A stretch of 12,878 nt of DNA from Chloroflexota bacterium (GCA_008501785.1 QQUD01000218.1:1-12878); one strand, 5' to 3'; counted from the first letter of the stretch, positions 5,629 through 12,609 are shown. A program made the numbers and translations. Notes: generated from the sequence alone by a model not told the origin.

Positions 5629-6735
5629 TTAGTAGCCTTTTCCTAAAAATTCTTTGATTGCATCAAAAATCCCTTCGCGATCCCGAATTTTGGTCCCGAT
5701 CAGTTTTTCATCGTCGATTTTGTCAACGGTATCCATGAACATACGGCCGTATCCACCCGGTACCTGTCCATACCCAAACAAATTCATGTGCGGCATTAAA
5801 TGCTCTTCCAAAATCTGTTGGCAAAGCTGATCATCATTGCCGCCAAAATTTTCGCCATCTGAAAAGTGAAATGCATACATATTCCATTCTGATGGATCGT
5901 ATTCCTCTTCAATCATGCGTTTGCACAGGCTGTAGGCGGACGAGATGCGCGTGCCGCCGCTTTCCCGTAGGTTGTAGAACACATGCTGGTCTACTTCTTT
6001 GGCGGCAGCATCATGCACGATATAGCGCACGGTCAGGCTCTTGTAATGGGCACGCAGCCAGGTGTCAATCCAAAATGCTGTGAGGCGCACCAATTCTTTT
6101 TTGTGGCGTGTCATACTGCCAGACACATCCATCATATAAAAGATGACAGCGCTATTTTGTGGTTGCGGCGTTACCTTCCATGAGCGATAGCGCACATCAT
6201 CTCGAATGGGAATGATGACGGGGCGCTCAGGGTTGTAGAGACCGGCCGACATTTGCCGTTTGAGTGCTGCGCGATAGGTGCGCTTGAAGGATCGCAAGCT
6301 TTCCGGCCCAACACGGCGAATGCCTGTGTAGCGCACTTTGCCACCCTCAATATTTTTCTTGCCCTTTGGTTCAATACGCGGCAGTTCTAGTTCTTCACCT
6401 AAAATTTCGGCTAATTCTTCTATGGTGACTTCAGCTTCCAAGATGTGTTGACCAGGCTGGTCGCCAGCTTGGCCACTGCCTGCTTCATCACCGGGGCCGA
6501 GTGGTGTGCCGACGTCGCCTTCTCCTTGGCCTACGCCTCCCATTTGTTTGCTGCCAAACTTAAAGTGAGGCAGCTCAATTTGCGGGATGGGAATGCTGAC
6601 AATGTTTTTGCCTTGACGACCAATTAGCTCCCCGCTGGACATGTATTTTCGCAAGTTACGCCGCACTTGCCCTTTCACAATCTTGCGGAACCGGCGAGCG
6701 TCTCGATCTATGCGGTGTGAGGTTGAGTAGTTCAT
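5629..6735 (-). CDS. yhbH: DUF444 von Willebrand-type protein (YhbH/YeaH)
   Basis: A 368-residue DUF444 protein, the YhbH/YeaH partner of PrkA and SpoVR. The basic N-terminus (RIDRDARRFRKIVKGQVRRN) is typical. A Gly-rich low-complexity stretch spans about 65-95 (GGVGQGEGDVGTPLGPGDEA...). A von Willebrand A domain follows with the metal-site motif D203-V-S205-G-S207 (MMDVSGSM). In E. coli this gene is co-expressed with the kinase gene yeaG under stress; the molecular role is unknown. A weak AGGT lies 8 bases before the ATG. The gene sits 85 bases after prkA, with the long hairpin at 6753-6815 between them. Confidence 0.92.
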   Translation of the reverse strand: MNYSTSHRIDRDARRFRKIVKGQVRRNLRKYMSSGELIGRQGKNIVSIPIPQIELPHFKFGSKQMGGVGQGEGDVGTPLGPGDEAGSGQAGDQPGQHILEAEVTIEELAEILGEELELPRIEPKGKKNIEGGKVRYTGIRRVGPESLRSFKRTYRAALKRQMSAGLYNPERPVIIPIRDDVRYRSWKVTPQPQNSAVIFYMMDVSGSMTRHKKELVRLTAFWIDTWLRAHYKSLTVRYIVHDAAAKEVDQHVFYNLRESGGTRISSAYSLCKRMIEEEYDPSEWNMYAFHFSDGENFGGNDDQLCQQILEEHLMPHMNLFGYGQVPGGYGRMFMDTVDKIDDEKLIGTKIRDREGIFDAIKEFLGKGY

Positions 6736-6752
6736 GATGTGTACCTGTTTTG

Positions 6753-6815
6753 AGTGGTTAGTGAATAGTGGATAGTGAGGAGTAAGAAATTGCTATCCAC
6801 TATTCACTAACCACT
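6753..6815. repeat. 23-bp perfect inverted repeat built from heptamers
   Basis: The 23 bases at 6753-6775 are perfectly complementary to 6793-6815, with a 17-base loop. The left arm reads in 7-base units AGTGGTT, AGTGAAT, AGTGGAT, AGTGAGG. It occupies the prkA-yhbH spacer, so the polycistronic mRNA would carry a long stem here. No T-run follows in the direction of transcription, so it should not terminate; it could protect or expose mRNA ends. Confidence 0.8.
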
Positions 6816-6820
6816 AACCA

Positions 6821-8860
6821 CTAATTCCTTTCTTGCGTATCGCCACGAGCGAAGATGCTGGCCACGTAGTTGAGAACATCGGTTGAGCAAACGTCGCAGT
6901 AGCCCATATTTTTGATCATGCGGCTTTTGACGACATCTATTTTTTCTTGGGTTTCTTGGTCAATTACGTTGGAAACGAGGCTAGTGAGTTTGATAGAATC
7001 TTTTTGGTCTTCGAAGAGCTTCAACTCCAGGGCGCGGCGTAAACGATCATTGGAGTCCCAGCTAAATGTTTTGCCGTCGATGGCAAGCGCACCGATGTAG
7101 TTCATGATTTCACGACGAAAGTCATCTTTGCGACTTTCGGGGATTTCGATTTTTTCTTCGATGGCACGCATCAGACGCTCGTCGGGTGATTCGTCCTGGC
7201 CGGTGAATGGGTTGCGTACTTTTTGTTTTTGGGTGTACGCTTTCACATTGTCGATGTAGTTGGCGCTAAGGCGTTTGATCGCTTCTTCGTCGGCGGTGAT
7301 GGCACGTTGCACCTCGTTTTTAACGATTTCGTCGTATTCGCTGCGCACGATGGCGAGTAGTTCACGGAACCGTTTGCGCTGGTCGTCACTGGTGATCAGG
7401 GAGTGGTGTTTTAGACCTGTTTCCAGTTCACGCATAATCATGAACGGGTTGAGGCAGGTGTTTTTCTGGTCAGAGACGAGTGCGTTGGAGATTTTGTCTT
7501 GAATGTAACGAGGAGAGATGCCGAACATGCCTTCGTTTTTGGCTTCGTCTTGTAGTTCGATGATGGTGTCTTCGGTGAAGCCGGGGAGGGAACGGCCGTC
7601 ATACAATCTCAACTTCTGCTGCATGGTTAGACCAGCTCGTTTAGGCTCTTCTAGTCGGGTTAGCACTGCCCAAAAAGCAGCCAATTCCAATGTATGCGGT
7701 GCAATATGCTTGCCAATAACTTTCTTGTCATTGAAATCACGCGAGTAAATTTTAATTTCATCTGCATAACGAATGTTGTAAGGAACATCAATCTTTATTG
7801 TGCGATCCCGCATTGCTTCCATGTATTCGTTGTTAAGCAAACGACGATATTCCGCTTCATTGGTGTGTCCCAAAATAACTTCATCAATGTCGGTGTGGGC
7901 AAACTTTTTTGGCTTGATTTTGTGCTCCTGTGAGGCGGTAAGCAAGTCGTAAAGGAAAGCGACATCAAGCTTGAGGATTTCGATGAATTCAACCAGTCCC
8001 CGATTGGCGATGTTTAGTTCTCCGTCGAAATTGAAGGCCCGTGGATCAGAATCAGAGCCATATTCAGCAATTTTGCGGTAGTTGATGTCACCGGTGAGTT
8101 CGGTAGAGTCCTGGTTTTTTTCGTCTTTGGGCTGGAACGTGCCAATACCGACCCGGTCTTTTTCGGAGAGCACAATGCGTTTGACTTGAATCTGGCGCAC
8201 GACCTCGGTCCAGTCGCCATTGGCTTTTTGTAGCAATTCGTTATAGACGAACCGACAAGCAGGGCACAGTTCGCCTTCGATATTGATTTTTTCCATGCCA
8301 CCACGGTCTGCATTGAGGTCTTCTAGCACGGCGCTGCGAAATTCCGGGGGAATCAGGTGCAGCGGGTCTTCGTGCATGGGGCAGTCCATCTGTTCACCTT
8401 CATCTGGAGTCCAGTAGAAGGAGTAGAGTCGCCCATCTTCAGACCGAGAATACGCTTCCAGTCCCTTTTTGAGCAGTCGCACAATTGTGCTTTTGGCAGT
8501 CCCAACCGGACCATGCAGCAAAATGACGCGCCGTTCGGTGCCATACCGGTGTGCAGCAGAACGAAAGACTTGTACCAGGTCCATGAGCTGTTTGTCGATG
8601 CCAAAAACAGCATCTTTGCCATTTTCAAAGGGGTCGTCGAAAAAGTTGTAATGGATGAGTGTTTCCCGATGGCGGGTATATTCTTCATACCCATGAGAAA
8701 CAATCATGTCGTAAAGTCGTTGGAATGCGGACCGGGCGACGCGAGGGTCTTGCTGCACAATTTCCAGATAATCTTCAAAGGTGCCTTCCCAATGCAGATC
8801 ACGAAATCCGCTCAGGTCCTGAATCTCTTTGATCTTCTTCATGATAGCAAGTTTGCTCAT
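6821..8860 (-). CDS. prkA: PrkA-family AAA+ serine protein kinase/protease
   Basis: A 679-residue PrkA (YeaG in E. coli), close to the family's usual size. The AAA+ module begins with Walker [10 protein letters not shown] at 117-125. Family Cys blocks follow ([12 protein letters not shown] and CPACRF), and the C-terminal kinase-like part ends with [19 protein letters not shown]. The family was described as a serine kinase and, in Bacillus, reported to act as an ATP-dependent protease; which activity applies here is not visible. The start at 8860 is fixed by GGAGG 9-10 bases upstream (8871-8875). It leads the prkA-yhbH-spoVR operon, a cluster linked to stress, stationary phase or sporulation. 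An intrinsic terminator lies about 70 bases before the start, suggesting either attenuation or a very close promoter. One ACGGCCGT motif (7592) is inside the gene. Confidence 0.95.
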   Translation of the reverse strand: MSKLAIMKKIKEIQDLSGFRDLHWEGTFEDYLEIVQQDPRVARSAFQRLYDMIVSHGYEEYTRHRETLIHYNFFDDPFENGKDAVFGIDKQLMDLVQVFRSAAHRYGTERRVILLHGPVGTAKSTIVRLLKKGLEAYSRSEDGRLYSFYWTPDEGEQMDCPMHEDPLHLIPPEFRSAVLEDLNADRGGMEKINIEGELCPACRFVYNELLQKANGDWTEVVRQIQVKRIVLSEKDRVGIGTFQPKDEKNQDSTELTGDINYRKIAEYGSDSDPRAFNFDGELNIANRGLVEFIEILKLDVAFLYDLLTASQEHKIKPKKFAHTDIDEVILGHTNEAEYRRLLNNEYMEAMRDRTIKIDVPYNIRYADEIKIYSRDFNDKKVIGKHIAPHTLELAAFWAVLTRLEEPKRAGLTMQQKLRLYDGRSLPGFTEDTIIELQDEAKNEGMFGISPRYIQDKISNALVSDQKNTCLNPFMIMRELETGLKHHSLITSDDQRKRFRELLAIVRSEYDEIVKNEVQRAITADEEAIKRLSANYIDNVKAYTQKQKVRNPFTGQDESPDERLMRAIEEKIEIPESRKDDFRREIMNYIGALAIDGKTFSWDSNDRLRRALELKLFEDQKDSIKLTSLVSNVIDQETQEKIDVVKSRMIKNMGYCDVCSTDVLNYVASIFARGDTQERN

Positions 8861-8930
8861 GATATTCAGCCTCCAAGTTGCTAATTCCGCGTCGCTGTCC
8901 GGTTATTCGTTTTGTTAAGAGTCCTTTCAA

Positions 8931-8963
8931 TAAAAAAGGGTCCCCTTTGCCCAGGTGACCCTT
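8931..8963 (-). terminator. Intrinsic terminator just ahead of prkA
   Basis: On the minus strand AAGGGTC (8963-8957) pairs with GACCCTT (8942-8936), with two more inner pairs, followed directly by six T residues. It lies 68 bases before the prkA start and 227 bases after the sigma operon's own terminator. It therefore ends a short transcript of the intervening spacer or works as an attenuator of prkA. Confidence 0.65.
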
Positions 8964-9180
8964 CTCGAAAAGTGACGGTAGTTCTGCTGTTAAAAGCGAT
9001 TGGTAGCGCACATGCTGCTTCGCTGATTCATCCGGACAGGAACGCGTCATTGCACTCATTTCAAAAACTATCCGTCGGGAAGAAGGGTCTTATGGCTCCC
9101 TGGCGTTTTTAGTAACCACAGCTACTTAAGGCCTGGGATGCATTTTGTGGATTCGATGCAAAAGGGGGGAGGTTTCTTAC
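8964..9180. other. Structured gene-free spacer, possible leader RNA or small RNA
   Basis: This stretch between two minus-strand terminators has no convincing gene. An 86-codon minus-strand frame (8799-9059) exists but runs through the terminator and 61 bases into prkA. On the plus strand CGTCGGGA (9073-9080) can pair with TCCCTGGCG (9097-9105, one bulge) followed by TTTTT, resembling a plus-strand terminator. Compact composition and terminator-like ends on both strands suggest an RNA element. I could not match it to any riboswitch family I know. Confidence 0.4.
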
Positions 9181-9189
9181 AAATTGGTA

Positions 9190-9224
9190 TAAAAAAAGCG
9201 CTGGTACTTATGTAATACCAACGC
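9190..9224 (-). terminator. Terminator of the sigma/anti-sigma operon
   Basis: On the minus strand GCGTTGGTA (9224-9216) pairs with TACCAGCGC (9206-9198), nine pairs with one G-U, followed by seven T residues. It lies about 30 bases after the anti-sigma stop. Confidence 0.85.
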
Positions 9225-9255
9225 GAAAGGTTTTGATTTGGGTGGAAAACGGCCG

Positions 9256-9510
9256 TTACATTACCACCTCTTCTGCCTCCAAATCAACTCGCTCAACCAC
9301 AAATTTCAAGCCGTCATTAATTTCATAGCAATCTGGACAATGGTTGAGGTGTGTTTCTATTTTTTTAGTGATAGAGGCATCGAATGGATGACCGGCAATT
9401 TCTGCTTCGACGTAAGCGGGTAAAACTGCTTGTAATTCCTGGCAATCTAACGCCTCTCCCTCGGTCCCGTAGATGCCACCGACCCAGCTTTGGAATTCTT
9501 TTTGATTCAA
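9256..9510 (-). CDS. Soluble zinc-finger anti-sigma factor
   Basis: An 84-residue protein with the pattern of zinc-binding anti-sigma domains: CQELQAVLPAYVEAEIAG, then THLNHCPDC, giving the H-x3-C-x2-C cluster. Such proteins hold an ECF sigma factor inactive until a signal, often oxidative, releases it. No membrane segment is present, so it should be cytoplasmic. It follows the sigma gene by 57 bases on the same strand, supporting the pairing. The start is TTG at 9510, behind GGGAAGG; no ATG start is available. The stop codon overlaps an AACGGCCGTT motif (9248-9257). Confidence 0.8.
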   Translation of the reverse strand: MNQKEFQSWVGGIYGTEGEALDCQELQAVLPAYVEAEIAGHPFDASITKKIETHLNHCPDCYEINDGLKFVVERVDLEAEEVVM

Positions 9511-9567
9511 TGGAGCCTTCCCTGTTTAAAATTTCACATAGATAGGATGCAATTGATCCAATAATTC

Positions 9568-10221
9568 TTACCACACGTCGTCAAATAATGCGAGAACGTC
9601 CCCTTTTCCCAGGTGCAGTGCCGTCAGTCGGACTTTGATTTTTTTGCGTGCGTCGTGCAGCATTTTGTAAACGGTGTTGGGGGATGTCTCGAGTAATTCG
9701 GCAACTTCTTGCATGGAGAGTGATTGAAAATGGACACCGAGAACGGCCGTTTTCTGTCGCTCATTCAAATCTTCATCAATGATGTCTAGCAGTTGTTCGA
9801 TGAATTGTTTGCGTGCTGCGGCTTGTGATGGGTCTGATGGGATAGGGGAGGAGGCGAGGGATTGGATAACGGCCGTTCCCTCTTCCAGCAGCATATCCAG
9901 CGACATATTGCGATAGTTGCGGCGACGTAACTCGGCGGCAGCTTCATTGATTACAAAGCGATAGGCCCAGGTTGTAAAACGCGCATCTCCACGAAAGCTG
10001 TTCAGGCTGCGTTGAATGGAAATGAGTGCATCTTGAGCAAAATCTTCTGCCAGTTCATGCAGATCGCCTAATGGCAAGCGGCTCAATTCGGGACGCCGGT
10101 CCCGCAAATAGACAAAAACAGCTCGCCGCAGGTATTCGCGCAATGCTTGGTAAGCTTCATCTTGCGCTTCCCCCGGTTGCTGCAATGCTTCTAACCACTC
10201 TGCATTGGTTCGTCTCACCAT
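9568..10221 (-). CDS. ECF-like sigma-70 family RNA polymerase sigma factor
   Basis: A 217-residue two-domain sigma factor. Region 2 covers about 27-102, including LAEDFAQDALISIQRSLNSF and DARFTTWAYRFVINEAAAEL; region 4 about 152-200, with LNERQKTAVLGVHFQSLSMQ and the helix-turn-helix EVAELLETSPNTVYKMLHDA. A variable linker (about 105-140) carries the motif-derived GTAV. The short C-terminal tail (LGKGDVLALFDDVW) has no extra domain. It would direct RNA polymerase to a stress-type regulon. A soluble anti-sigma gene follows. The ATG at 10221 has no Shine-Dalgarno, and CATAAT stands 6 bases before it, so the mRNA may be leaderless. Targets are not visible here. Confidence 0.9.
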   Translation of the reverse strand: MVRRTNAEWLEALQQPGEAQDEAYQALREYLRRAVFVYLRDRRPELSRLPLGDLHELAEDFAQDALISIQRSLNSFRGDARFTTWAYRFVINEAAAELRRRNYRNMSLDMLLEEGTAVIQSLASSPIPSDPSQAAARKQFIEQLLDIIDEDLNERQKTAVLGVHFQSLSMQEVAELLETSPNTVYKMLHDARKKIKVRLTALHLGKGDVLALFDDVW

Positions 10222-10278
10222 AGAAACATTATGGCAGAAAAAAGTTAAATTTGCATTAAGCGCTGGTAATGAATTTTA

Positions 10279-10320
10279 TGAGAGATTGAGTGAGTCGTTT
10301 TCTACTCTCTCAATCTCTCA
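10279..10320. repeat. Inverted repeat at the hydrolase 3' end
   Basis: The 16 bases at 10279-10294 are complementary to 10305-10320 with one mismatch and a 10-base loop. The right arm supplies the last codons of the hydrolase gene. No T-run follows on the minus strand, so termination is doubtful. The CTCTCAA/TCTCTCA units again have 7-base spacing. Confidence 0.65.
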
Positions 10321-10979
10321 TCCCACCATGATTTTAGCTTTCTCATGCCGTCGCCATTGAGTTTGTGGCCTGTGTTGTATTCACGGTATTCTAACCAGGC
10401 TCCTGCGGCGCGGATGGTTTCGGCGCTTTGTTGGGCCATTTCGAGAGGAATGTATTTATCTTGTTGACCAACGAGCATGAGCACGGGTAGATTGTGCAAT
10501 GGGGCAGATTGGATGAGTTGCGGGTTGCCATTGGGCATGAATCCTACAAGCCCGGCGATGCCTTGTACGATGTTTGGATGATGTAGTGCTGTTGCAAATG
10601 ATAATGCCGCACCCTGGCTGAAGCCCATCAAGTAGATTTGGCTTGGATCGGCATTGTATTGTTGGGGGAGGGCGTGGATAAAGTGGGAAACGGCCGTAAC
10701 CGCTTCATTAAAGTTTGATAAGTCGGGCCAACCTGCTCCGGATGGATGCCAACTATACCCCCCTTGTTCGGGAACGGTGGCGCGTGGCGCAACAATGAGC
10801 CAGTCTGGAGGTAGTGAGCGAGCAAATACCCACATGACGTCTTCGGTGCCAAAACGGCCGTGTAACATCACTACTGTTGGATGCGGACCAGATTTTCCTG
10901 GAGCCAATACCCGGTGTACAAGCCCGGTTTTTATATATTTAGAACCATTTTCTATTAAAAGCGGTTTGTTTTGTTCCAT
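10302..10979 (-). CDS. Alpha/beta hydrolase (carboxylesterase/phospholipase-like)
   Basis: A 225-residue serine hydrolase resembling the small phospholipase/carboxylesterase group. The oxyanion-hole region is VVMLHGRFGTED (37-48). The nucleophile elbow GFSQGAA places Ser121; Asp174 lies in GQQDKYIPLEMA and His205 in NTGHKLNGDG, completing a Ser-Asp-His triad. There is no signal peptide, so it is probably cytoplasmic. The substrate is unknown. An ACGGCCGT motif encodes the Gly-Arg beside the oxyanion-hole His, and another encodes Thr-Ala-Val (10690). A 5-base direct repeat (ATTTG, 4 copies) sits where an RBS would be. The upstream carD terminator at 11022-11067 leaves only about 40 bases for a promoter, so a leaderless mRNA is possible. 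Confidence 0.87.
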   Translation of the reverse strand: MEQNKPLLIENGSKYIKTGLVHRVLAPGKSGPHPTVVMLHGRFGTEDVMWVFARSLPPDWLIVAPRATVPEQGGYSWHPSGAGWPDLSNFNEAVTAVSHFIHALPQQYNADPSQIYLMGFSQGAALSFATALHHPNIVQGIAGLVGFMPNGNPQLIQSAPLHNLPVLMLVGQQDKYIPLEMAQQSAETIRAAGAWLEYREYNTGHKLNGDGMRKLKSWWDERLRE

Positions 10980-11021
10980 AAATCAAATCAAATCAAATCG
11001 TCAAAATTTGTGGGGTTTGGC

Positions 11022-11067
11022 AAAAAAAAGGAGGTGGCGAACTAACGGGCGTTAGTCCAACCACCTC
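11022..11067 (-). terminator. Two-tier terminator after the CarD-like gene
   Basis: On the minus strand an outer stem GAGGTGG/CCACCTC (11067-11061 with 11037-11031) encloses an inner stem ACTAACG/CGTTAGT (11056-11050 with 11047-11041), followed by C and eight T residues. It lies about 90 bases after the CarD-like stop. Confidence 0.85.
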
Positions 11068-11156
11068 TGGGGGGGGAGCCACTAAAAGTATATCACCTTT
11101 TAGTACTACCGTCAATGATTTGTTTTTATTCGTTATTTTTCTGATAAATTAGACAT

Positions 11157-11669
11157 TTAGTTAATCAACTGTCTTTGTGTGCCATTAATAAAGCCGTTAA
11201 ATTGATTTCTTGCCATGCTAATATCAATGTTGGTAGACACACTCCATTCCGCAATAAACCGTTCTGTGAGATGCCGCAGGGCACGCTGCTCTGTGTCAGA
11301 TAGAGATTTATGACTGCGACGACCGCATAAATCTCGAATAAGCTGTGCGATTGCCGGAATTGAATTTTCCGTTTGCACACGATTGATCCGATCTTTGCGA
11401 TTCATGAAGTTTGCATCCATTTGATTGGGCGGTTTTTGCAAAATGTTAATCGCTTCGTGGAAATCAGTAGGGGTAGCAATTGGTCGAAACCAGGATTGAT
11501 CTAATTTGTTGACGGGAAGCCAAACAACACTGTCGGGGGTTTGAACACGATAATATTCTTCACACCTCCCGCTAATTGTTTTCTCCTCACGCTTCTTAAT
11601 CTGACCAATGCCATATTGACGATGAACAATCCAATCTCCTTCAGTGAAGGCTGGCAAACTCGCTAACAT
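11157..11669 (-). CDS. CarD/CdnL-like RNA polymerase-binding regulator
   Basis: A 170-residue protein with an N-terminal CarD/TRCF-type RNA polymerase interaction domain: FTEGDWIVHRQYGIGQIKKR, then EEYYRVQTPDSVVWLPVNKL. A helical C-terminal part (about 80-165) should contact promoter DNA at the -10 edge, as in CarD/CdnL proteins that stabilise open complexes. The N-terminal similarity is clear; the C-terminal half is more divergent, so I avoid a gene symbol. AGGAG lies 7 bases before the ATG, and a promoter lies at 11690-11717. It is monocistronic, diverges from csoR across a 380-bp AT-rich spacer, and ends at the terminator at 11022-11067. Confidence 0.85.
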   Translation of the reverse strand: MLASLPAFTEGDWIVHRQYGIGQIKKREEKTISGRCEEYYRVQTPDSVVWLPVNKLDQSWFRPIATPTDFHEAINILQKPPNQMDANFMNRKDRINRVQTENSIPAIAQLIRDLCGRRSHKSLSDTEQRALRHLTERFIAEWSVSTNIDISMARNQFNGFINGTQRQLIN

Positions 11670-11689
11670 CCTATGCTCCTTTTGCTGTA

Positions 11690-11717
11690 TTTATACAATT
11701 GAAAAATACCTAAACAA
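11690..11717 (-). promoter_or_regulatory. Promoter of the CarD-like gene
   Basis: On the minus strand TTGTTT (11712-11717) and TATAAA (11690-11695) are 16 bases apart. The start site would lie near 11683, about 14 bases before the ATG, just upstream of the AGGAG. Confidence 0.5.
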
Positions 11718-11852
11718 ATTTGACATATACGAAATCGAATCACTAATATTTCTCAAGATTAATAGACATAATTAATTGTTAAGGCCATGAATACTTGTCT
11801 GAAATCCGCATCATATTTTTGGGTATTGGAATGCAGGGGAAGTGGGAATTGC

Positions 11853-11946
11853 ATTTGGAAAATCCAAATAATTTTTGCGTCAAAAAACTGGAAATTTTCA
11901 TTGAATAAACAATTTGCATACGTATTGCATAGTAATGGATTGCATA
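11853..11946. repeat. Hairpin and three TTGCATA copies in the carD-csoR spacer
   Basis: ATTTGGA (11853-11859) pairs with TCCAAAT (11863-11869), followed by a short T-run. TTGCATA occurs at 11914, 11925 and 11940. No gene is credible in this spacer: a 70-codon minus-strand frame at 11779-11991 has an unlikely composition. The copies may be regulator sites or simple AT-rich repetition. Confidence 0.4.
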
Positions 11947-11982
11947 CATAATGTCAAGGTTATGTCTACAGAAAATTGTGAC

Positions 11983-12011
11983 TTGCTTCATTTTTCTATT
12001 TGTTTTATAAT
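11983..12011 (+). promoter_or_regulatory. Promoter of the csoR-copZ-copA operon
   Basis: TTGCTT (11983-11988) and a perfect TATAAT (12006-12011) are 17 bases apart. The predicted start site, about 12018, falls within the CsoR box. Confidence 0.75.
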
Positions 12012-12014
12012 ATT

Positions 12015-12039
12015 AACCCCCCCCCAGGGGGGCGGGTAA
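12015..12039 (+). promoter_or_regulatory. CsoR operator candidate
   Basis: A run of nine C, one A, six G, then CGGGTAA, flanked as AACCC...GGGTAA, forms a G/C-tract pseudo-palindrome. Copper-sensing CsoR proteins bind sites of this shape. It begins 4 bases after the -10 box and covers the expected start site, so bound CsoR would block transcription until Cu(I) releases it. Confidence 0.75.
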
Positions 12040-12049
12040 GCGAGGCGAA

Positions 12050-12325
12050 ATGGATGAAACGACCAAAAAAGCAATTACTAGACGTCTTGCCAGTGCGTCA
12101 GGGCACATTAAAGGCATTGAACGCATGGTAGATGACGATACGTATTGCATTGATGTCATCAAACAAATTCAAGCTGTGCAGGCTGCATTAAATAAAGTTA
12201 GTTCGTTGATGTTAGATAACCACCTGCGAACTTGTGTCACAACTGCGATTCGGGGCGATGATCCTGATGAGCGTGAACGCATGTTGCAAGAGGTTACTGG
12301 TGTTTTTGAAGTGACAAGCAAATAA
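12050..12325 (+). CDS. csoR: Copper-sensing repressor CsoR
   Basis: A 91-residue all-helical protein of the CsoR/RcnR family (DUF156). The Cu(I) ligand set is present as Cys33, His58 and Cys62 (TYCIDV; DNHLRTC), the pattern of copper sensors, unlike the His-rich set of RcnR or the FrmR set. The N-terminal helix carries SGHIKGIERMV, typical of the family. Copper binding releases the DNA. It is the first gene of a copper operon, 38 bases after its probable start site and directly behind its own operator, so it is likely autoregulated. Only a weak GAGG-like RBS is visible. The copZ start follows 20 bases after its stop. Confidence 0.93.
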   Translation: MDETTKKAITRRLASASGHIKGIERMVDDDTYCIDVIKQIQAVQAALNKVSSLMLDNHLRTCVTTAIRGDDPDERERMLQEVTGVFEVTSK

Positions 12326-12345
12326 ATTTTGAGGAGATGATTAAA

Positions 12346-12552
12346 ATGACGACTAAAACTTTTTCTGTACCGAATATTAACTGTGGGCATTGCACCCATA
12401 CTGTTGAAATGGAAGTTGGTGAGTTAGCTGGTGTTGTCAGCGTAAAAGCTGAAGTTGAATCTAAGCAGGTCACTGTTGAATGGAATGAACCGGCTTCATG
12501 GGAAAATATTAAATCTTTGTTAGCAGAAATCAATTTCCCTGCTGCTGAGTAA
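12346..12552 (+). CDS. copZ: Copper chaperone, CopZ-like
   Basis: A 68-residue single heavy-metal-associated domain with a beta-alpha-beta-beta-alpha-beta layout. The metal-binding loop is NINCGHC, Cys13-Gly-His-Cys16, the CxxC that carries Cu(I). It should pass copper to the exporter encoded next door. I start it at the ATG at 12346: GAGGAG at 12331-12336 stands 9 bases away, whereas the in-frame ATG at 12337 abuts the RBS. It sits between csoR and copA in one operon. The terminator-like hairpin and long palindrome that follow may lower copA expression relative to copZ. Confidence 0.9.
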   Translation: MTTKTFSVPNINCGHCTHTVEMEVGELAGVVSVKAEVESKQVTVEWNEPASWENIKSLLAEINFPAAE

Positions 12553-12564
12553 TTGGGAATGCAA

Positions 12565-12600
12565 CACAAAAGGGGCCTTGCTGGCCCCTTTTGTGATTTT
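12565..12600 (+). terminator. Terminator-like hairpin between copZ and copA
   Basis: CACAAAAGGGGCC (12565-12577) pairs perfectly with GGCCCCTTTTGTG (12583-12595) around a 5-base loop, followed by ATTTT. The T-run is short and partly inside the stem, so it may be a partial terminator or a processing site instead of a full stop, given that copA follows in the same direction. Confidence 0.6.
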
Positions 12601-12609
12601 GGATTCCCC

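Larger units (their letters stand above)
702..10861. repeat. 17 copies of the ACGGCCGT palindrome, dispersed
   Basis: First bases of the octamer: 703, 807, 1073, 1227, 1332, 1707, 1994, 2801, 3044, 3161, 5743, 7592, 9249, 9743, 9869, 10690, 10854. Twelve of these read as the 10-bp palindrome AACGGCCGTT. Two are in spacers, one overlaps the anti-sigma stop, and the rest are inside genes. None was found after 10861 or between 3169 and 5742. The dispersal resembles HIP1-type iterated palindromes; the sequence is different. Confidence 0.85.

Noticed and set aside
8357..8884. 175-codon plus-strand frame antisense to prkA
   Set aside because: Antisense shadow of a highly conserved gene; no RBS or domain.
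8799..9059. 86-codon minus-strand frame ahead of prkA
   Set aside because: It passes through the T-tract terminator and 61 bases of the prkA gene in another frame and resembles no family.
11779..11991. 70-codon minus-strand frame between the CarD-like gene and csoR
   Set aside because: AT-rich spacer translation, no RBS, and it overlaps the csoR promoter.
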